A stretch of DNA of 18,582 nucleotides from Chlamydiota bacterium. GTDB taxonomy: Bacteria > Chlamydiota > Chlamydiia > Chlamydiales > Rhabdochlamydiaceae. Position numbers and translations under genes: made by a program. The notes under the pieces are model-generated. The model worked only from the letters and a program-made list of their open reading frames with translations, was not told where the DNA came from and did not search any database. Shown here piece by piece: positions 1 through 7,826 of this stretch (its first letter is position 1; the number at the start of each line of letters is the position of its first letter). The stretch spans positions 1 through 18,582 of the forward strand of contig JAHFTP010000009.1 in the NCBI GenBank assembly GCA_023265495.1. The letters are read 5' to 3'.

Positions 1-1337
1 GTGGCATATTGAAGGAGGCCTGCGCGGAAACGAGGGTATTTTTTTGTGATTTTTTTTAGCTGCTCTTGTTTTTCCAGGATCGATGTCCTATTTTCATCGA
101 CAGGGAGGAAGACGGCTTTTATTCCGTCGATATCGATGTTCCCCTTTAAAAAATCTTCAGGCATGGATTCAGGGGATATGGCCCCTTCAAAGCAGACACC
201 TTCGATCTCTTTGAGTAGTTTTTTCCCTTTAGTCGTCTGTCCGGTGAAGAGGTAATTCATCCCGAGAAGCATTTTTAAGAGGGGATCTTCAGGGAGGTAG
301 ATAATTGCTTTTTCGTAGAGCTCTAGACTGCCTTTGTAGTCTTGATTTCCTAAGCTCACGGAAGCGCCGTTCATAAAGGACAGCCCAATGACTTCTTTGA
401 TATTTCTTCTTGTAATTGTTTTTGTATTGACTCCAAGGTAGACATCTTCCGGGAGGTTGATTCCTCTTGCAGTTGTTTCTATATTGATTGTTTTGAGGCT
501 GTCTTTATAACTGATAAAAATATGTCCGGGAGGAGTAAGGATTTCCAGGGGCAGGTCAAGTCTCTGAGCAAGACTCAAATATAAGATCGATACGCCAAGG
601 CATACGCCCTGTCTACTATCTAATACGGAAGGAAGGAAGGTGTACAAATCGATGTTTTTCGCATGCAACGAGTGGGGAGGAAAACGAAAGCCCATGTCTT
701 GGAAGATGAATCGGTTGATCTCTTTGACCTTTTCTTCGCCAGAACAGTTGGGCGGAAGACGCAGAAGGATCTGCATCGCCATCATATCCATCGTTGCTTC
801 ATATTCTCTAATTTTTCTTTTAGCGTCGGCATCGCCTGCGAATTGATGGATAAGAAGCGCTCTGGAGAGGTCCACCTCTTCTGGCGGTAAGAAGCGCAAG
901 TCTTTTTCTTCCCATAGAGAAAACCCCTTAAGCTTGCGATTGCCTAGGCGAGAAGAAATGGATTCGAGCGTTTGTATCTGCTCTTCTGTTAACGTAATGG
1001 GAGCGTCCGTCGGCTGCCTTGTCACTAAAGAGATGATTGCTTGCACGTCAAAACGGGGGAAGACGGAAAGAGGTGGTATATCTTTTTGCTCTCCGCATAA
1101 ATGTGACCATATCCTCTGCAGCGCAGCTTTTCCAAGCTCTGAGTCGGGATATAATTCATAGAAGGCAAAGTTTTGACTCAAGGAAAGGGGATCTAAGCTT
1201 GTGTACAGGGTTTGCAGGTCGGGCCCCGGCGTGATTGTTTGTATTTCTGTGGGAGGAGGTGTTTTCTTTGCTTGCAGAGGCGTCGCAACAGAAAACAAAG
1301 CAAACAGAAAGAAAATAGCTGCCAAACGAATAGTCAT
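1..1337 (-). CDS. Exported transglutaminase-core2 / TPR protein, C-terminus off the left edge
   Basis: An open frame runs without a stop from an ATG at 1337 to the left edge (445 codons plus 2 bases), so the C-terminus is missing. The first 23 residues form a signal peptide: MTIR, a hydrophobic core, then LQA before Lys-Lys, so the product is probably exported. Around residues 220-290 lies a SirB1/YchA-like transglutaminase core: a GF motif, VLDSRQGVCLG with Cys246, an LAQRL helix, and PPGH with His272. Cys246 and His272 are the expected positions for a thiol catalytic pair; E. coli YchA-type proteins lack the Cys. A tetratricopeptide-like segment follows at about residues 320-370 (NGASVSLGNQDYKGSLELYE, then YLPEDP). 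This suggests a periplasmic or cell-envelope protein with a possibly active Cys-His fold and a protein-binding tail. The substrate cannot be read from the sequence. The next gene upstream on the same strand ends 99 bp away. Confidence 0.82.
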   Translation of the reverse strand, partial: MTIRLAAIFFLFALFSVATPLQAKKTPPPTEIQTITPGPDLQTLYTSLDPLSLSQNFAFYELYPDSELGKAALQRIWSHLCGEQKDIPPLSVFPRFDVQAIISLVTRQPTDAPITLTEEQIQTLESISSRLGNRKLKGFSLWEEKDLRFLPPEEVDLSRALLIHQFAGDADAKRKIREYEATMDMMAMQILLRLPPNCSGEEKVKEINRFIFQDMGFRFPPHSLHAKNIDLYTFLPSVLDSRQGVCLGVSILYLSLAQRLDLPLEILTPPGHIFISYKDSLKTINIETTARGINLPEDVYLGVNTKTITRRNIKEVIGLSFMNGASVSLGNQDYKGSLELYEKAIIYLPEDPLLKMLLGMNYLFTGQTTKGKKLLKEIEGVCFEGAISPESMPEDFLKGNIDIDGIKAVFLPVDENRTSILEKQEQLKKITKKYPRFRAGLLQYA

Positions 1338-1348
1338 AAATGAGAAGA

Positions 1349-1404
1349 AGCCTTTTTATCGCCCATTGTCTCATCTTATGAGGCAAAAGACAATAAAAAA
1401 GCTT
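1349..1404 (-). promoter_or_regulatory. Nested inverted repeats in the leader of the transglutaminase-like gene
   Basis: A 7-bp perfect inverted repeat, ATTGTCT at 1365-1371 and AGACAAT at 1388-1394, encloses a shorter one, CTCAT/ATGAG (about 1370-1382). It is flanked by imperfectly complementary A/T tracts (AAGCCTTTTTAT and ATAAAAAAGCTT). The structure lies between the stop of the gene at 1437 and the start at 1337. It could be a terminator for the upstream gene or an RNA structure in the leader of the downstream one. No clean U-run follows the inner hairpin on the minus strand. Confidence 0.35.
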
Positions 1405-1436
1405 CCAGGAAGACTCAGTCAGAAAAAAGACTATAA

Positions 1437-2318
1437 TTATCCCATTCTTTCCCGACTGCTGGGGCGTACGGCCTCTGGTCTAAAGGAATACGATGGTACT
1501 CCAGTGGGGCTTGCTCGGCCACTAGAGGAAGGCAACCTGGACTTATTATCACCCTCAACAAGTGGTGAGAAGTGATCAGGCCGGCGATCTCTGTCAATAG
1601 TTGTAGGAACATCGATACTCCTCCAATCAGAGATAGATGGTTCATGGCCACCTACAACGCCTCTTGGGGGGAGATGAGACGTGCGGCTGCCATGCGAAAA
1701 CATGGTTGCTTCAAGGTGATCGGGTCTTCGAGACGGTACATGGGATACGTCATCCCAACGTGGGCTGAGTGGTCTGGTAAAACGAGTCGAAAAATCACCT
1801 CTGTCATCATCTCCGTCACGAGGAGGGCGAGGACTTCCTTGTCTGTCTACGTCACCAGCAGCTCTGAGATCCTCTCTTCTTCGGGCTGCATCTTGCATCG
1901 TCGTAGTAGCAATAGTTGCTGCATACTTAAAGCAGAGCGTTTTTTTATCTGCCCACTGCACGATATTCCTAGCCCCTAAATAGAGTCCTGCCGCTGCGGC
2001 CGGAAGCATCGTCCACGCCAAGGGCCCTGTCACCATTGTCAATAGGCCGGCAGCAGGAACTAGTACTAAAGCTGCAACAAGATAAGCTAATGTTGTTAGT
2101 GCAACTGTTGTGATAGTTTTAATTTTTGTTACAGTTTTGTCTAAATCGGCCTTGCCTTTTTGGTTTTCTTGAAACTCTGTATAGTGTTGGATAACGCGTC
2201 CTTGAAATAGGTGCTCATCCACGTGCTTGCAAAGTCCATCGATTCTGGTTCGAACATTATTTTGCCATGTAGTGCTACGTGCCGGTGCTGCGCCGGTATG
2301 TGCAGTTGCGCTTGTCAT
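1437..2318 (-). CDS. Candidate inclusion membrane (Inc-like) protein with Arg/Pro-rich tail
   Basis: This is a 293-residue protein with no sequence family that I recognise. The N-terminus is rich in Ser, Thr and Ala and has no signal peptide, which suits a type III secretion signal. Residues about 68-122 form one long hydrophobic block with a turn near TGPLAW (97-102): two membrane helices joined by a very short loop, the layout that defines chlamydial Inc proteins. After about residue 145 the chain is polar, low in complexity and rich in Arg, Pro, Asp and Ser, probably disordered, with the pentapeptide RRPDH occurring twice. In Inc topology both ends would face the host cytosol. The start is the ATG at 2318, with AAGGAG six bases upstream; a frame extended to a TTG at 2339 would contain that ribosome site and is rejected. 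The gene lies downstream of malQ on the same strand. The Inc assignment rests on architecture and context only. Confidence 0.72.
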   Translation of the reverse strand: MTSATAHTGAAPARSTTWQNNVRTRIDGLCKHVDEHLFQGRVIQHYTEFQENQKGKADLDKTVTKIKTITTVALTTLAYLVAALVLVPAAGLLTMVTGPLAWTMLPAAAAGLYLGARNIVQWADKKTLCFKYAATIATTTMQDAARRREDLRAAGDVDRQGSPRPPRDGDDDRGDFSTRFTRPLSPRWDDVSHVPSRRPDHLEATMFSHGSRTSHLPPRGVVGGHEPSISDWRSIDVPTTIDRDRRPDHFSPLVEGDNKSRLPSSSGRASPTGVPSYSFRPEAVRPSSRERMG

Positions 2319-2330
2319 AGAAAACTCCTT
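2319..2330 (-). promoter_or_regulatory. Ribosome binding site fixing the start at 2318
   Basis: Read on the minus strand, AAGGAG is followed by TTTTCT and ATG. It is one of the best Shine-Dalgarno matches in the window, and it excludes the upstream TTG at 2339 as the start of the Inc-like gene. Confidence 0.8.
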
Positions 2331-2380
2331 GTTTTGCAATGGTTGGTATTGCTTAAACGTAAGAATAAGAAAACATTAAG

Positions 2381-2399
2381 ATTTTCTGAAAGAGAAAAT
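2381..2399 (-). terminator. Weak AT-rich hairpin between malQ and the Inc-like gene
   Basis: ATTTTCT (2381-2387) and AGAAAAT (2393-2399) are perfect inverted repeats around a 5-base loop, in the 116-bp gap after the malQ stop. On the minus strand they are followed by a T-rich but interrupted stretch. This may be a weak malQ terminator. A perfect TATAAT on the minus strand (2415-2420) lies just after the malQ stop, but it has no recognisable -35 box. Confidence 0.3.
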
Positions 2400-2434
2400 T
2401 GCGATAAAGAAATGATTATATTTTATGGGTTCTG

Positions 2435-4027
2435 CTAGGCAGTTATGACGGAGGTAAGGATTGCCTGCTTTAGATTGTCGTGAGAGAGCATCTCTTCAAG
2501 GGAAGGACGAAAGCGATAGGTCCAGTTGTTTGGGGAAAATGTCCCCGGCCTATTGATTCTTTCTTCTTCTGGATGGGAAGAGATCAGTTCTGGAAATAAA
2601 GCCAGATACTCTTGCAGTAAATTGATGTGGAATAGACTGCTGGTATGGTTGCTATCTTGTAGGATCTTCTTCCTCTGAGGTAGAGATAGTAGGGGTGTAT
2701 AGTCCCACTGTTTAAGCTCTGCATAGGCCTTCGCTTCTTGAGGGGAGTCTCTCCACCAGAGGGTCAGTGTTTCAGAATCATGCGTAGATACACATGTAAG
2801 GCTGATAGGGGGATATTCATCGATGGGGATGAATCGACTATCTTCTTTCCACATCCTCTCCCAGCGCATGACTTTTGTGCTGCAAATCCCTAACTTCTGC
2901 AGCATGGGTCTTACCATGTCGGGAACGACGCCGAGATCTTCTGCAATAGGTAGCATCGATGAAGAAGAGATAAGCATTTGTAGGATCTCTTTGCCTTGGA
3001 TAGACCAGAGGTTTTTGTCGGCAGGGATAAAACTTCCTTCACTACTTGGCCTATGTAGAGGGATCGCCCAGATACGGAAAAAGCCAATCACATGGTCGAT
3101 ACGATAGATATCATACAAGTGGCTTGCATAATGTAGCCGCTCTTTCCACCAGGCGTAGTGTTTTTTCTTCATCGCTTCCCAGTTAAAAATAGGAAAGCCC
3201 CAATACTGTCCTTCCTTATTATAGGTGTCAGGGGGGGCGCCGGCAGAGAAGTCTAAGTGAAAAAGATCAGGCTCATGCCATACGTCTGCACTATCTGGGT
3301 TGACGAGTATGGGGATGTCTCCCTTCAGATATACCCCTTGAGAGTGTCCGTAGCGTTTTACTTCCGTGAGTTGAAGGAAACACAGGTATTGCAGGAGCTG
3401 ATAGAAGGAGATCTCTTCTGCGTGGATCTCTAGGAGTTCTTTCAGCTTTTTCTTGGACGGGTATTTTAGCTCGCTAGGCCAGCTCTGAAAATTGTTTTGC
3501 GCAAGTTTGTCTTTAAGCACCTTAAAAAGGGCGTAGGGGGTCACCCACACATTTTTCTTGACGTAGCTGCGAAAGGCTTTGCTGCGGCAGAGTTTTTTTC
3601 CATATTTCTCAAAGTAGCTGTGTAGGAAGTTGAGCTTGTGGCTTTGTGTTTCTTCAAGTAGTACGCGAGGGGAGGTGTTTAAGTGTTTTAACTCATCTAG
3701 TTTCCTTTGCAAAGGATCCTCCTGCTCCATTAGGGGGAGTCTATCTAAAGAAAGATAGATCGGGTTGATCGCTACAGATGAGAGACAGTTATAGGGGCTT
3801 GGGTCGGTTCCCGAGTCATTTAAAGGAAGAAGCTGGATGACGTCCATCTTTACCTCCCTGCAAAAGTCGATAAGGGGGAGTAGGTCAAAAAACTCTCCAA
3901 TGCCGCTGCTATGCCGCGTCCTTATAGCGGAGAGGGGGAGGCTTATGCCAAAGTGGGGATGGACTCCTACCTTCTTCCACTGCTTACCTGTTTTTGAATG
4001 TAGGAGTTTTTGCTTGAGTGATAACAT
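2435..4027 (-). CDS. malQ: 4-alpha-glucanotransferase (amylomaltase, GH77)
   Basis: MalQ moves alpha-1,4-glucan segments between maltodextrins and works with glycogen phosphorylase and debranching enzyme in cytoplasmic glycogen turnover. The 530-residue length is normal for GH77. The N-terminal region carries the family signature around GEFFDLLPLIDFC and QLLPLNDSGTDPSPY. The catalytic residues are in place: nucleophile Asp311 in YRIDHVIGFFR, acid/base Glu363 in PIAEDLGVVPDMV, and stabilising Asp417 in STHDSETL. The ATG at 4027 begins 5 bp after the chaperone stop, and its ribosome site (TAGGAT) overlaps that stop, so it is probably the last gene of the type III secretion operon. The same metabolic gene sits beside these secretion genes in Chlamydiaceae, so the linkage is old. 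It is not known whether this reflects shared function or only shared transcription. Confidence 0.96.
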   Translation of the reverse strand: MLSLKQKLLHSKTGKQWKKVGVHPHFGISLPLSAIRTRHSSGIGEFFDLLPLIDFCREVKMDVIQLLPLNDSGTDPSPYNCLSSVAINPIYLSLDRLPLMEQEDPLQRKLDELKHLNTSPRVLLEETQSHKLNFLHSYFEKYGKKLCRSKAFRSYVKKNVWVTPYALFKVLKDKLAQNNFQSWPSELKYPSKKKLKELLEIHAEEISFYQLLQYLCFLQLTEVKRYGHSQGVYLKGDIPILVNPDSADVWHEPDLFHLDFSAGAPPDTYNKEGQYWGFPIFNWEAMKKKHYAWWKERLHYASHLYDIYRIDHVIGFFRIWAIPLHRPSSEGSFIPADKNLWSIQGKEILQMLISSSSMLPIAEDLGVVPDMVRPMLQKLGICSTKVMRWERMWKEDSRFIPIDEYPPISLTCVSTHDSETLTLWWRDSPQEAKAYAELKQWDYTPLLSLPQRKKILQDSNHTSSLFHINLLQEYLALFPELISSHPEEERINRPGTFSPNNWTYRFRPSLEEMLSHDNLKQAILTSVITA

Positions 4028-4032
4028 CTATC

Positions 4033-4485
4033 CTACGGTCTTGGTGCAAAGGGAGGGGGAAGAGATCTCGAGGTGGATGTGCTAATAGAGGCTATTTGTC
4101 CCGTCTCTATTGCTACCCTCCACTTGTCGGCTTTTTCGATGAATTGGTCTAAATGTTGGTACAGCTGCTGAGCTGTTAGCGAAATAAAGGGCAAGTAGAT
4201 AAAAAGAGCGAGTTTATTTGCTCTCTCCGAGAAGGAAAAGATCCCGTCGAGAGGAAAGAGGTTATTTATTTTGAGGGCCTCTTTTAATATATCTTCTCGA
4301 AATCGGCCCGGAGGAATCTCTGTTATATAAGTGGCGAGGAGGATCCTATTTCTATTTTCTTCGTGCTCGAGTTGGATGTGAAAAATGTTGTTAATGTTCA
4401 GCCGGCAGATAAAGCCCCTTTCCGCATGCAAAGGCAGATTAAGCTGTATGCCCAGCTCATGAATAATCTCTTCGAACTTATTCAT
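4033..4485 (-). CDS. scc1: Type III secretion chaperone, CesT/SycE family (Scc1-like)
   Basis: This 150-residue protein has the size and pattern of class I secretion chaperones. It opens with an amphipathic helix (MNKFEEIIHELGIQLNLPL), followed by beta strands around FICRLNINNIFHIQLEH and ILLATYITEIPP. A helix with the family-typical LKEALKINNLFPLDGIFSFSE comes next, then a strand (KLALFIYLPF) and a final helix. The tail after about residue 133 is unusual: Ser/Thr-rich, then SLPPPFAPRP. The start overlaps the sctW stop by ATGA, so the two are translationally coupled. In C. trachomatis the gene in this position, Scc1, helps bind CopN. Serving the adjacent gatekeeper is therefore the likely role, but the sequence is too divergent to prove the partner. 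Confidence 0.85.
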   Translation of the reverse strand: MNKFEEIIHELGIQLNLPLHAERGFICRLNINNIFHIQLEHEENRNRILLATYITEIPPGRFREDILKEALKINNLFPLDGIFSFSERANKLALFIYLPFISLTAQQLYQHLDQFIEKADKWRVAIETGQIASISTSTSRSLPPPFAPRP

Positions 4486-5672
4486 TTATTTTTCCCCTTT
4501 TTTTCTTCGTCTTCCTCGTCTTCCTCATCCAGTTTATCTTCCAGCTCTTCGAGAGTTTCGATATAGGTATTTAAAATGTCAAAGCGGTGTTGCTCTGATC
4601 GAAAGAGTCTTGGCGCTACTTGTCTTACTGCATCGCGCATCTGTGTGAAGATAATGACTTCAGCGATGATCTCGTCAGAGAGACCCAGCTGCATGCCCAT
4701 CTGTATGATCTTATCACTGGAGGGGTACCTCTCAGCGAGGAGCTTGACGAAGAGCTTAGAGAGCATTTCAAACGTTATTCTATTATTGGGGGTAAGGCCT
4801 TCTCTTTCAAAGGCGGAGAAGATCAGCGCCATTCTAGATCGGAAAAAGCGATACACGCCTAAGATGGCTTGCAGCGTCCGGGCCTCCGTCATGAGGCGGT
4901 GTAGCTCTCCGCGGTCAATGGAAGGCCCTTTGGATTTCAGATCTCCTCCCAAGGAATGTAGGATGAAAGCAATCACTGTCTTCATCTTCTCAAAGGAATA
5001 CTGGGAGGTGAGTTCGTTGAATAGGGTGGTAGGGTCTCTCGGGTTGCCGGTGATGTCTCTGTAGAGGTCTCTAAGGCCTGTGGGGGAGCCGAGGCCCTCT
5101 TTAGAAAAAGCTCTTGCATGGGTGGCGATATTTTTTCCGGCTCTTATCTCCCTGCCGTAGTTTTCATTGAACTTCTCTTTTACCTCTACGATTTTCTCTG
5201 CAAGCGCCCCATCCGATGTGGCAAAGAGGAAGTCTAATGCATCATCGGCAAGAGATGGGTCGGGATACGTTTCTAATACTTTTCTTAAAATATCGTCGGC
5301 AGAGTCGGAGCTCGAAATTCTTGAGCGGAGAAGGAGAAGGGATTTTGCGTGGAGCTCTGGGTTTTTCCTTTCAAACTCCTCAGAGACAGCTTCTAACTTG
5401 TCTATGGCAACAATTTCTGTATCAGACTGCTCTGTCTTATCAGCCTCTTCTTCTTTTCCCTTCTTTTTGATACGGCTCTCTAGCGTTTCAAAGCGCCTTG
5501 CCATGTTTATGGGGTTGAAGGCGGCGTCAACGCCCTCTTGCACGGGCTCTGCATTCACCTCTTGGTTTATGGCGTAGCGGCTGATAGATTTAGACTCAGC
5601 CGCCTGCTGAGCCCTTTGTGCATCAGACTGGATACCGGAAATTCTTGATGAAGAGATGTTATCGCCTGTCAT
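4482..5672 (-). CDS. sctW: Type III secretion gatekeeper SctW (CopN/YopN/LcrE family)
   Basis: This 396-residue protein matches the size of chlamydial CopN (about 400 residues). The family plugs the export gate until host contact, imposes the translocator-before-effector order, and in Chlamydia is itself secreted. The first 60 residues are polar and Ser/Gln/Ala-rich with no signal peptide, as expected for a secretion signal plus chaperone-binding segment. A charged linker follows (KKKGKEEEADKTEQ). An all-helical HrpJ-type domain spans roughly residues 85-280, and a TyeA-like helical part about 285-375. The C-terminus is a highly acidic tail (DEEDEEDEE) ending in Lys. The ATG at 5672 has AAGG five bases upstream and lies 21 bp after the sctV stop. 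The ATGA overlap with the chaperone gene supports the assignment. Confidence 0.93.
   Translation of the reverse strand: MTGDNISSSRISGIQSDAQRAQQAAESKSISRYAINQEVNAEPVQEGVDAAFNPINMARRFETLESRIKKKGKEEEADKTEQSDTEIVAIDKLEAVSEEFERKNPELHAKSLLLLRSRISSSDSADDILRKVLETYPDPSLADDALDFLFATSDGALAEKIVEVKEKFNENYGREIRAGKNIATHARAFSKEGLGSPTGLRDLYRDITGNPRDPTTLFNELTSQYSFEKMKTVIAFILHSLGGDLKSKGPSIDRGELHRLMTEARTLQAILGVYRFFRSRMALIFSAFEREGLTPNNRITFEMLSKLFVKLLAERYPSSDKIIQMGMQLGLSDEIIAEVIIFTQMRDAVRQVAPRLFRSEQHRFDILNTYIETLEELEDKLDEEDEEDEEKKGKNK
4510..4527. repeat. 9-bp tandem microrepeat in sctW
   Basis: TCTTCCTCG is followed directly by TCTTCCTCA. It encodes the DEE-DEE acidic tail of SctW. Being 9 bp long, slippage would add or remove three residues without breaking the frame. 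Confidence 0.6.
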
Positions 5673-5693
5673 ACAACCTTAAACTCTTTAAGT

Positions 5694-7826
5694 TTAGGAA
5701 ATCTGCACCCGCCCCAATGGCTGTATCCGGATCTCCGGGACGATCTCTTGATAGGATACGACGGCAAGGTCCGGGAACTCTCCTTCAATTAATTTTCTAA
5801 CAAAACGCCTTACATCTATGGCTGTAAGAAGAACGGGGGGTTGTCCTCCTGCAGGGGTGGGGACTATGACCGATCTCATCGCATGTAAAATGATTTGCAC
5901 GGAGTCGGGATCAAGTGCTAGGTAAGACCCTGCTGAGGTCTGTTTGATGGCCCCGCGCACCATATCTTCAATTTCAGGGTCAAGTAGATAGACAGATAAG
6001 ATCGACTGCCCTTGCGAGTATTTGTAGCTGATGTAGCGTTTTAGCGAGGAACGCACGTACTCTGTAAGTAAGACCGTGTCTTTTTCCGTTTGTGCCCACT
6101 CGCTTAAGGCTTCTAAGATAGTGCGTAGGTCTTTGATTGACACCTGTTCTTGGACGAGGCGTCTAAATATCTCTGTCAGTTTTTGCAGGGGAACAAGGCG
6201 GGTGACTTCCTTCACAAGGTCGGGATACGATTTCTCTACGAACTCCAAGATTCCGCGGACCTCTTGGATGCCTATGAACTCGTTGGCGTATTGCTTATAA
6301 AAGTAGGATAGATGGAGGATCATCACATCTAAAGGCTTCCAGAACTTAATTCCCGCCTTTTGTAGGATGTCTTGGTACTTGATGTCTACCCATATGGAGG
6401 GGAGGCCTAATGTGTTTTTTGTTGTGGTGAAGGGCAGGTTGAACTTGCGCAGGTTCTCCGGGTTCTCAGAGGTGAGAAGCGATCCTTCTAAGATCTTGCC
6501 ACGGACAATAGGCACTTCATTTAAGAAAACGGAGTATTCATCGTTTTCTAATGTAGGAGAGTCTGTCCTCACGTGGACACCGGGGAAACGCACTCCCAAG
6601 TCTTGATACAAGGCATGACGCATCTTAGGGATCATCTCATCGATAAAAGTGAGACCTTGCTTATCTTTTTTAATCAGGGAGGATAAGTTCTTACCTACCT
6701 CTAGGATCACGGGGAGGGTGAGTGCATAGTCATCCTGAGGGCCTCTTACTACAGCATGTCCTTCTACGTCTGTAGTGACAGATGGAGAGGTAATGCCGGC
6801 GGATGCTTTTGCCTCTGCTTTCTTTGCGTTGTACCAAACGGTAAACCCTATTACTCCAATAAGAGAGGAAAGAACGAAGAAGGTAGTAGAGGGAAATCCC
6901 TGTATAAAGCCCATTAAAAAGATCACGAACGCTGCGATCATAATCGCTTTGGGCTGTCCAAGAAGCTGCGTGGAGATCTCTTTACCAAGGTGAGAATCTT
7001 TCTTGTCACTCGATACGCGGGTGGTGACAATACCTGCCGTTAAAGAGATGAGCAGCGAGGGGATCTGCGCCACAAGTCCACCACCTATCGACAGGAGGGT
7101 ATACACTTGGGCTGCTTGCATAGCAGTCATCCCATGCATAGATATCCCTATGATCAATCCTCCAATGATGTTAATCACGGCAATAACGATACCGGCGATA
7201 ACGTCCCCTTTTACAAACTTCATCGCTCCGTCCATGGCTCCGTAGAGTTGGCTCTCTTTAGTAAGGGCAAGACGCAAGTCTCTAGCTTGGTTGGCGTCGA
7301 TGACGCCGCTGCGCATATCCGCATCAATACTCATTTGCTTGCCGGGCATAGCATCCAATGTAAATCTTGCCGCCACCTCAGCGACGCGCTCAGCACCCTT
7401 GGTTACCACGATAAACTGCACGATGGTGATAATTAAGAAAACGATTGCTCCGACAACAAAGTTGCCTCCGACGACGAAGTTTCCGAAGGCGTAGATGATA
7501 TGTCCTGCATCTGCATGCAGTAGGATCTGTCTTGTTGCAGAGATCTCTATCCCCAAACGAAACAAGGTGGTGATAAGCAAAAGGGAGGGGAACATAGATA
7601 GCTGGACGGCCCTTGGTATATAAAGAGCTACCATAAGTAGCGAGATCGACACTGTGAGGTTGATAGCGATGAGGTTGTCCAGGACAAAGGGAGATACCGG
7701 AATAATAATCATCATGATTAATATGATGATAAAGAGCGCAAGGACAATGTCGCTGGAACGGTTAATCAGACCAAGGGCCTTATCTCCGCCTAAGAATTTA
7801 GTGGTCTTATCTAATAGCTCTTTCAT
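5694..7826 (-). CDS. sctV: Type III secretion export gate protein SctV (CdsV/LcrD, FlhA family)
   Basis: SctV is the large inner-membrane component of the export gate. Its cytoplasmic domain forms a nonameric ring that receives substrate-chaperone complexes and the gatekeeper. The N-terminal half (about residues 20-345) holds the expected set of hydrophobic helices, beginning with SSDIVLALFIIILIMMI. The FHIPEP-family signature is intact at residues 147-171 (RVAEVAARFTLDAMPGKQ, then MSIDAD). A linker near 350-370 leads to the cytoplasmic domain, which includes VRGKILEGSLL, LTEYVRSSLKRYI and, near the C-terminus, LLTAIDVRRFVRKLIE and VVSYQEIVPE. The length of 710 residues is normal. The ATG overlaps the sctU stop by 4 bp. 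The type III secretion rather than flagellar form is favoured by its place between sctU and sctW. Confidence 0.97.
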   Translation of the reverse strand: MKELLDKTTKFLGGDKALGLINRSSDIVLALFIIILIMMIIIPVSPFVLDNLIAINLTVSISLLMVALYIPRAVQLSMFPSLLLITTLFRLGIEISATRQILLHADAGHIIYAFGNFVVGGNFVVGAIVFLIITIVQFIVVTKGAERVAEVAARFTLDAMPGKQMSIDADMRSGVIDANQARDLRLALTKESQLYGAMDGAMKFVKGDVIAGIVIAVINIIGGLIIGISMHGMTAMQAAQVYTLLSIGGGLVAQIPSLLISLTAGIVTTRVSSDKKDSHLGKEISTQLLGQPKAIMIAAFVIFLMGFIQGFPSTTFFVLSSLIGVIGFTVWYNAKKAEAKASAGITSPSVTTDVEGHAVVRGPQDDYALTLPVILEVGKNLSSLIKKDKQGLTFIDEMIPKMRHALYQDLGVRFPGVHVRTDSPTLENDEYSVFLNEVPIVRGKILEGSLLTSENPENLRKFNLPFTTTKNTLGLPSIWVDIKYQDILQKAGIKFWKPLDVMILHLSYFYKQYANEFIGIQEVRGILEFVEKSYPDLVKEVTRLVPLQKLTEIFRRLVQEQVSIKDLRTILEALSEWAQTEKDTVLLTEYVRSSLKRYISYKYSQGQSILSVYLLDPEIEDMVRGAIKQTSAGSYLALDPDSVQIILHAMRSVIVPTPAGGQPPVLLTAIDVRRFVRKLIEGEFPDLAVVSYQEIVPEIRIQPLGRVQIS

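Noticed and set aside
2319..2339. Upstream TTG extension of the Inc-like protein
   Set aside because: The extension contains the AAGGAG ribosome site of the ATG at 2318, so the ATG is the better start.
4363..4566. Plus-strand frame with a poly-Ser run
   Set aside because: It is the antisense shadow of the acidic tail of SctW and the chaperone start; it has no ribosome site and no family features.
6775..7494. Several plus-strand open frames inside sctV
   Set aside because: These are antisense shadows of a strongly conserved membrane protein gene.
5694..7826. Apparent internal repeat NFVVG-GNFVVG in SctV (residues 116-126)
   Set aside because: The FVVGGNFVVG-type stretch is a normal feature of the SctV/FlhA family, not a local duplication.
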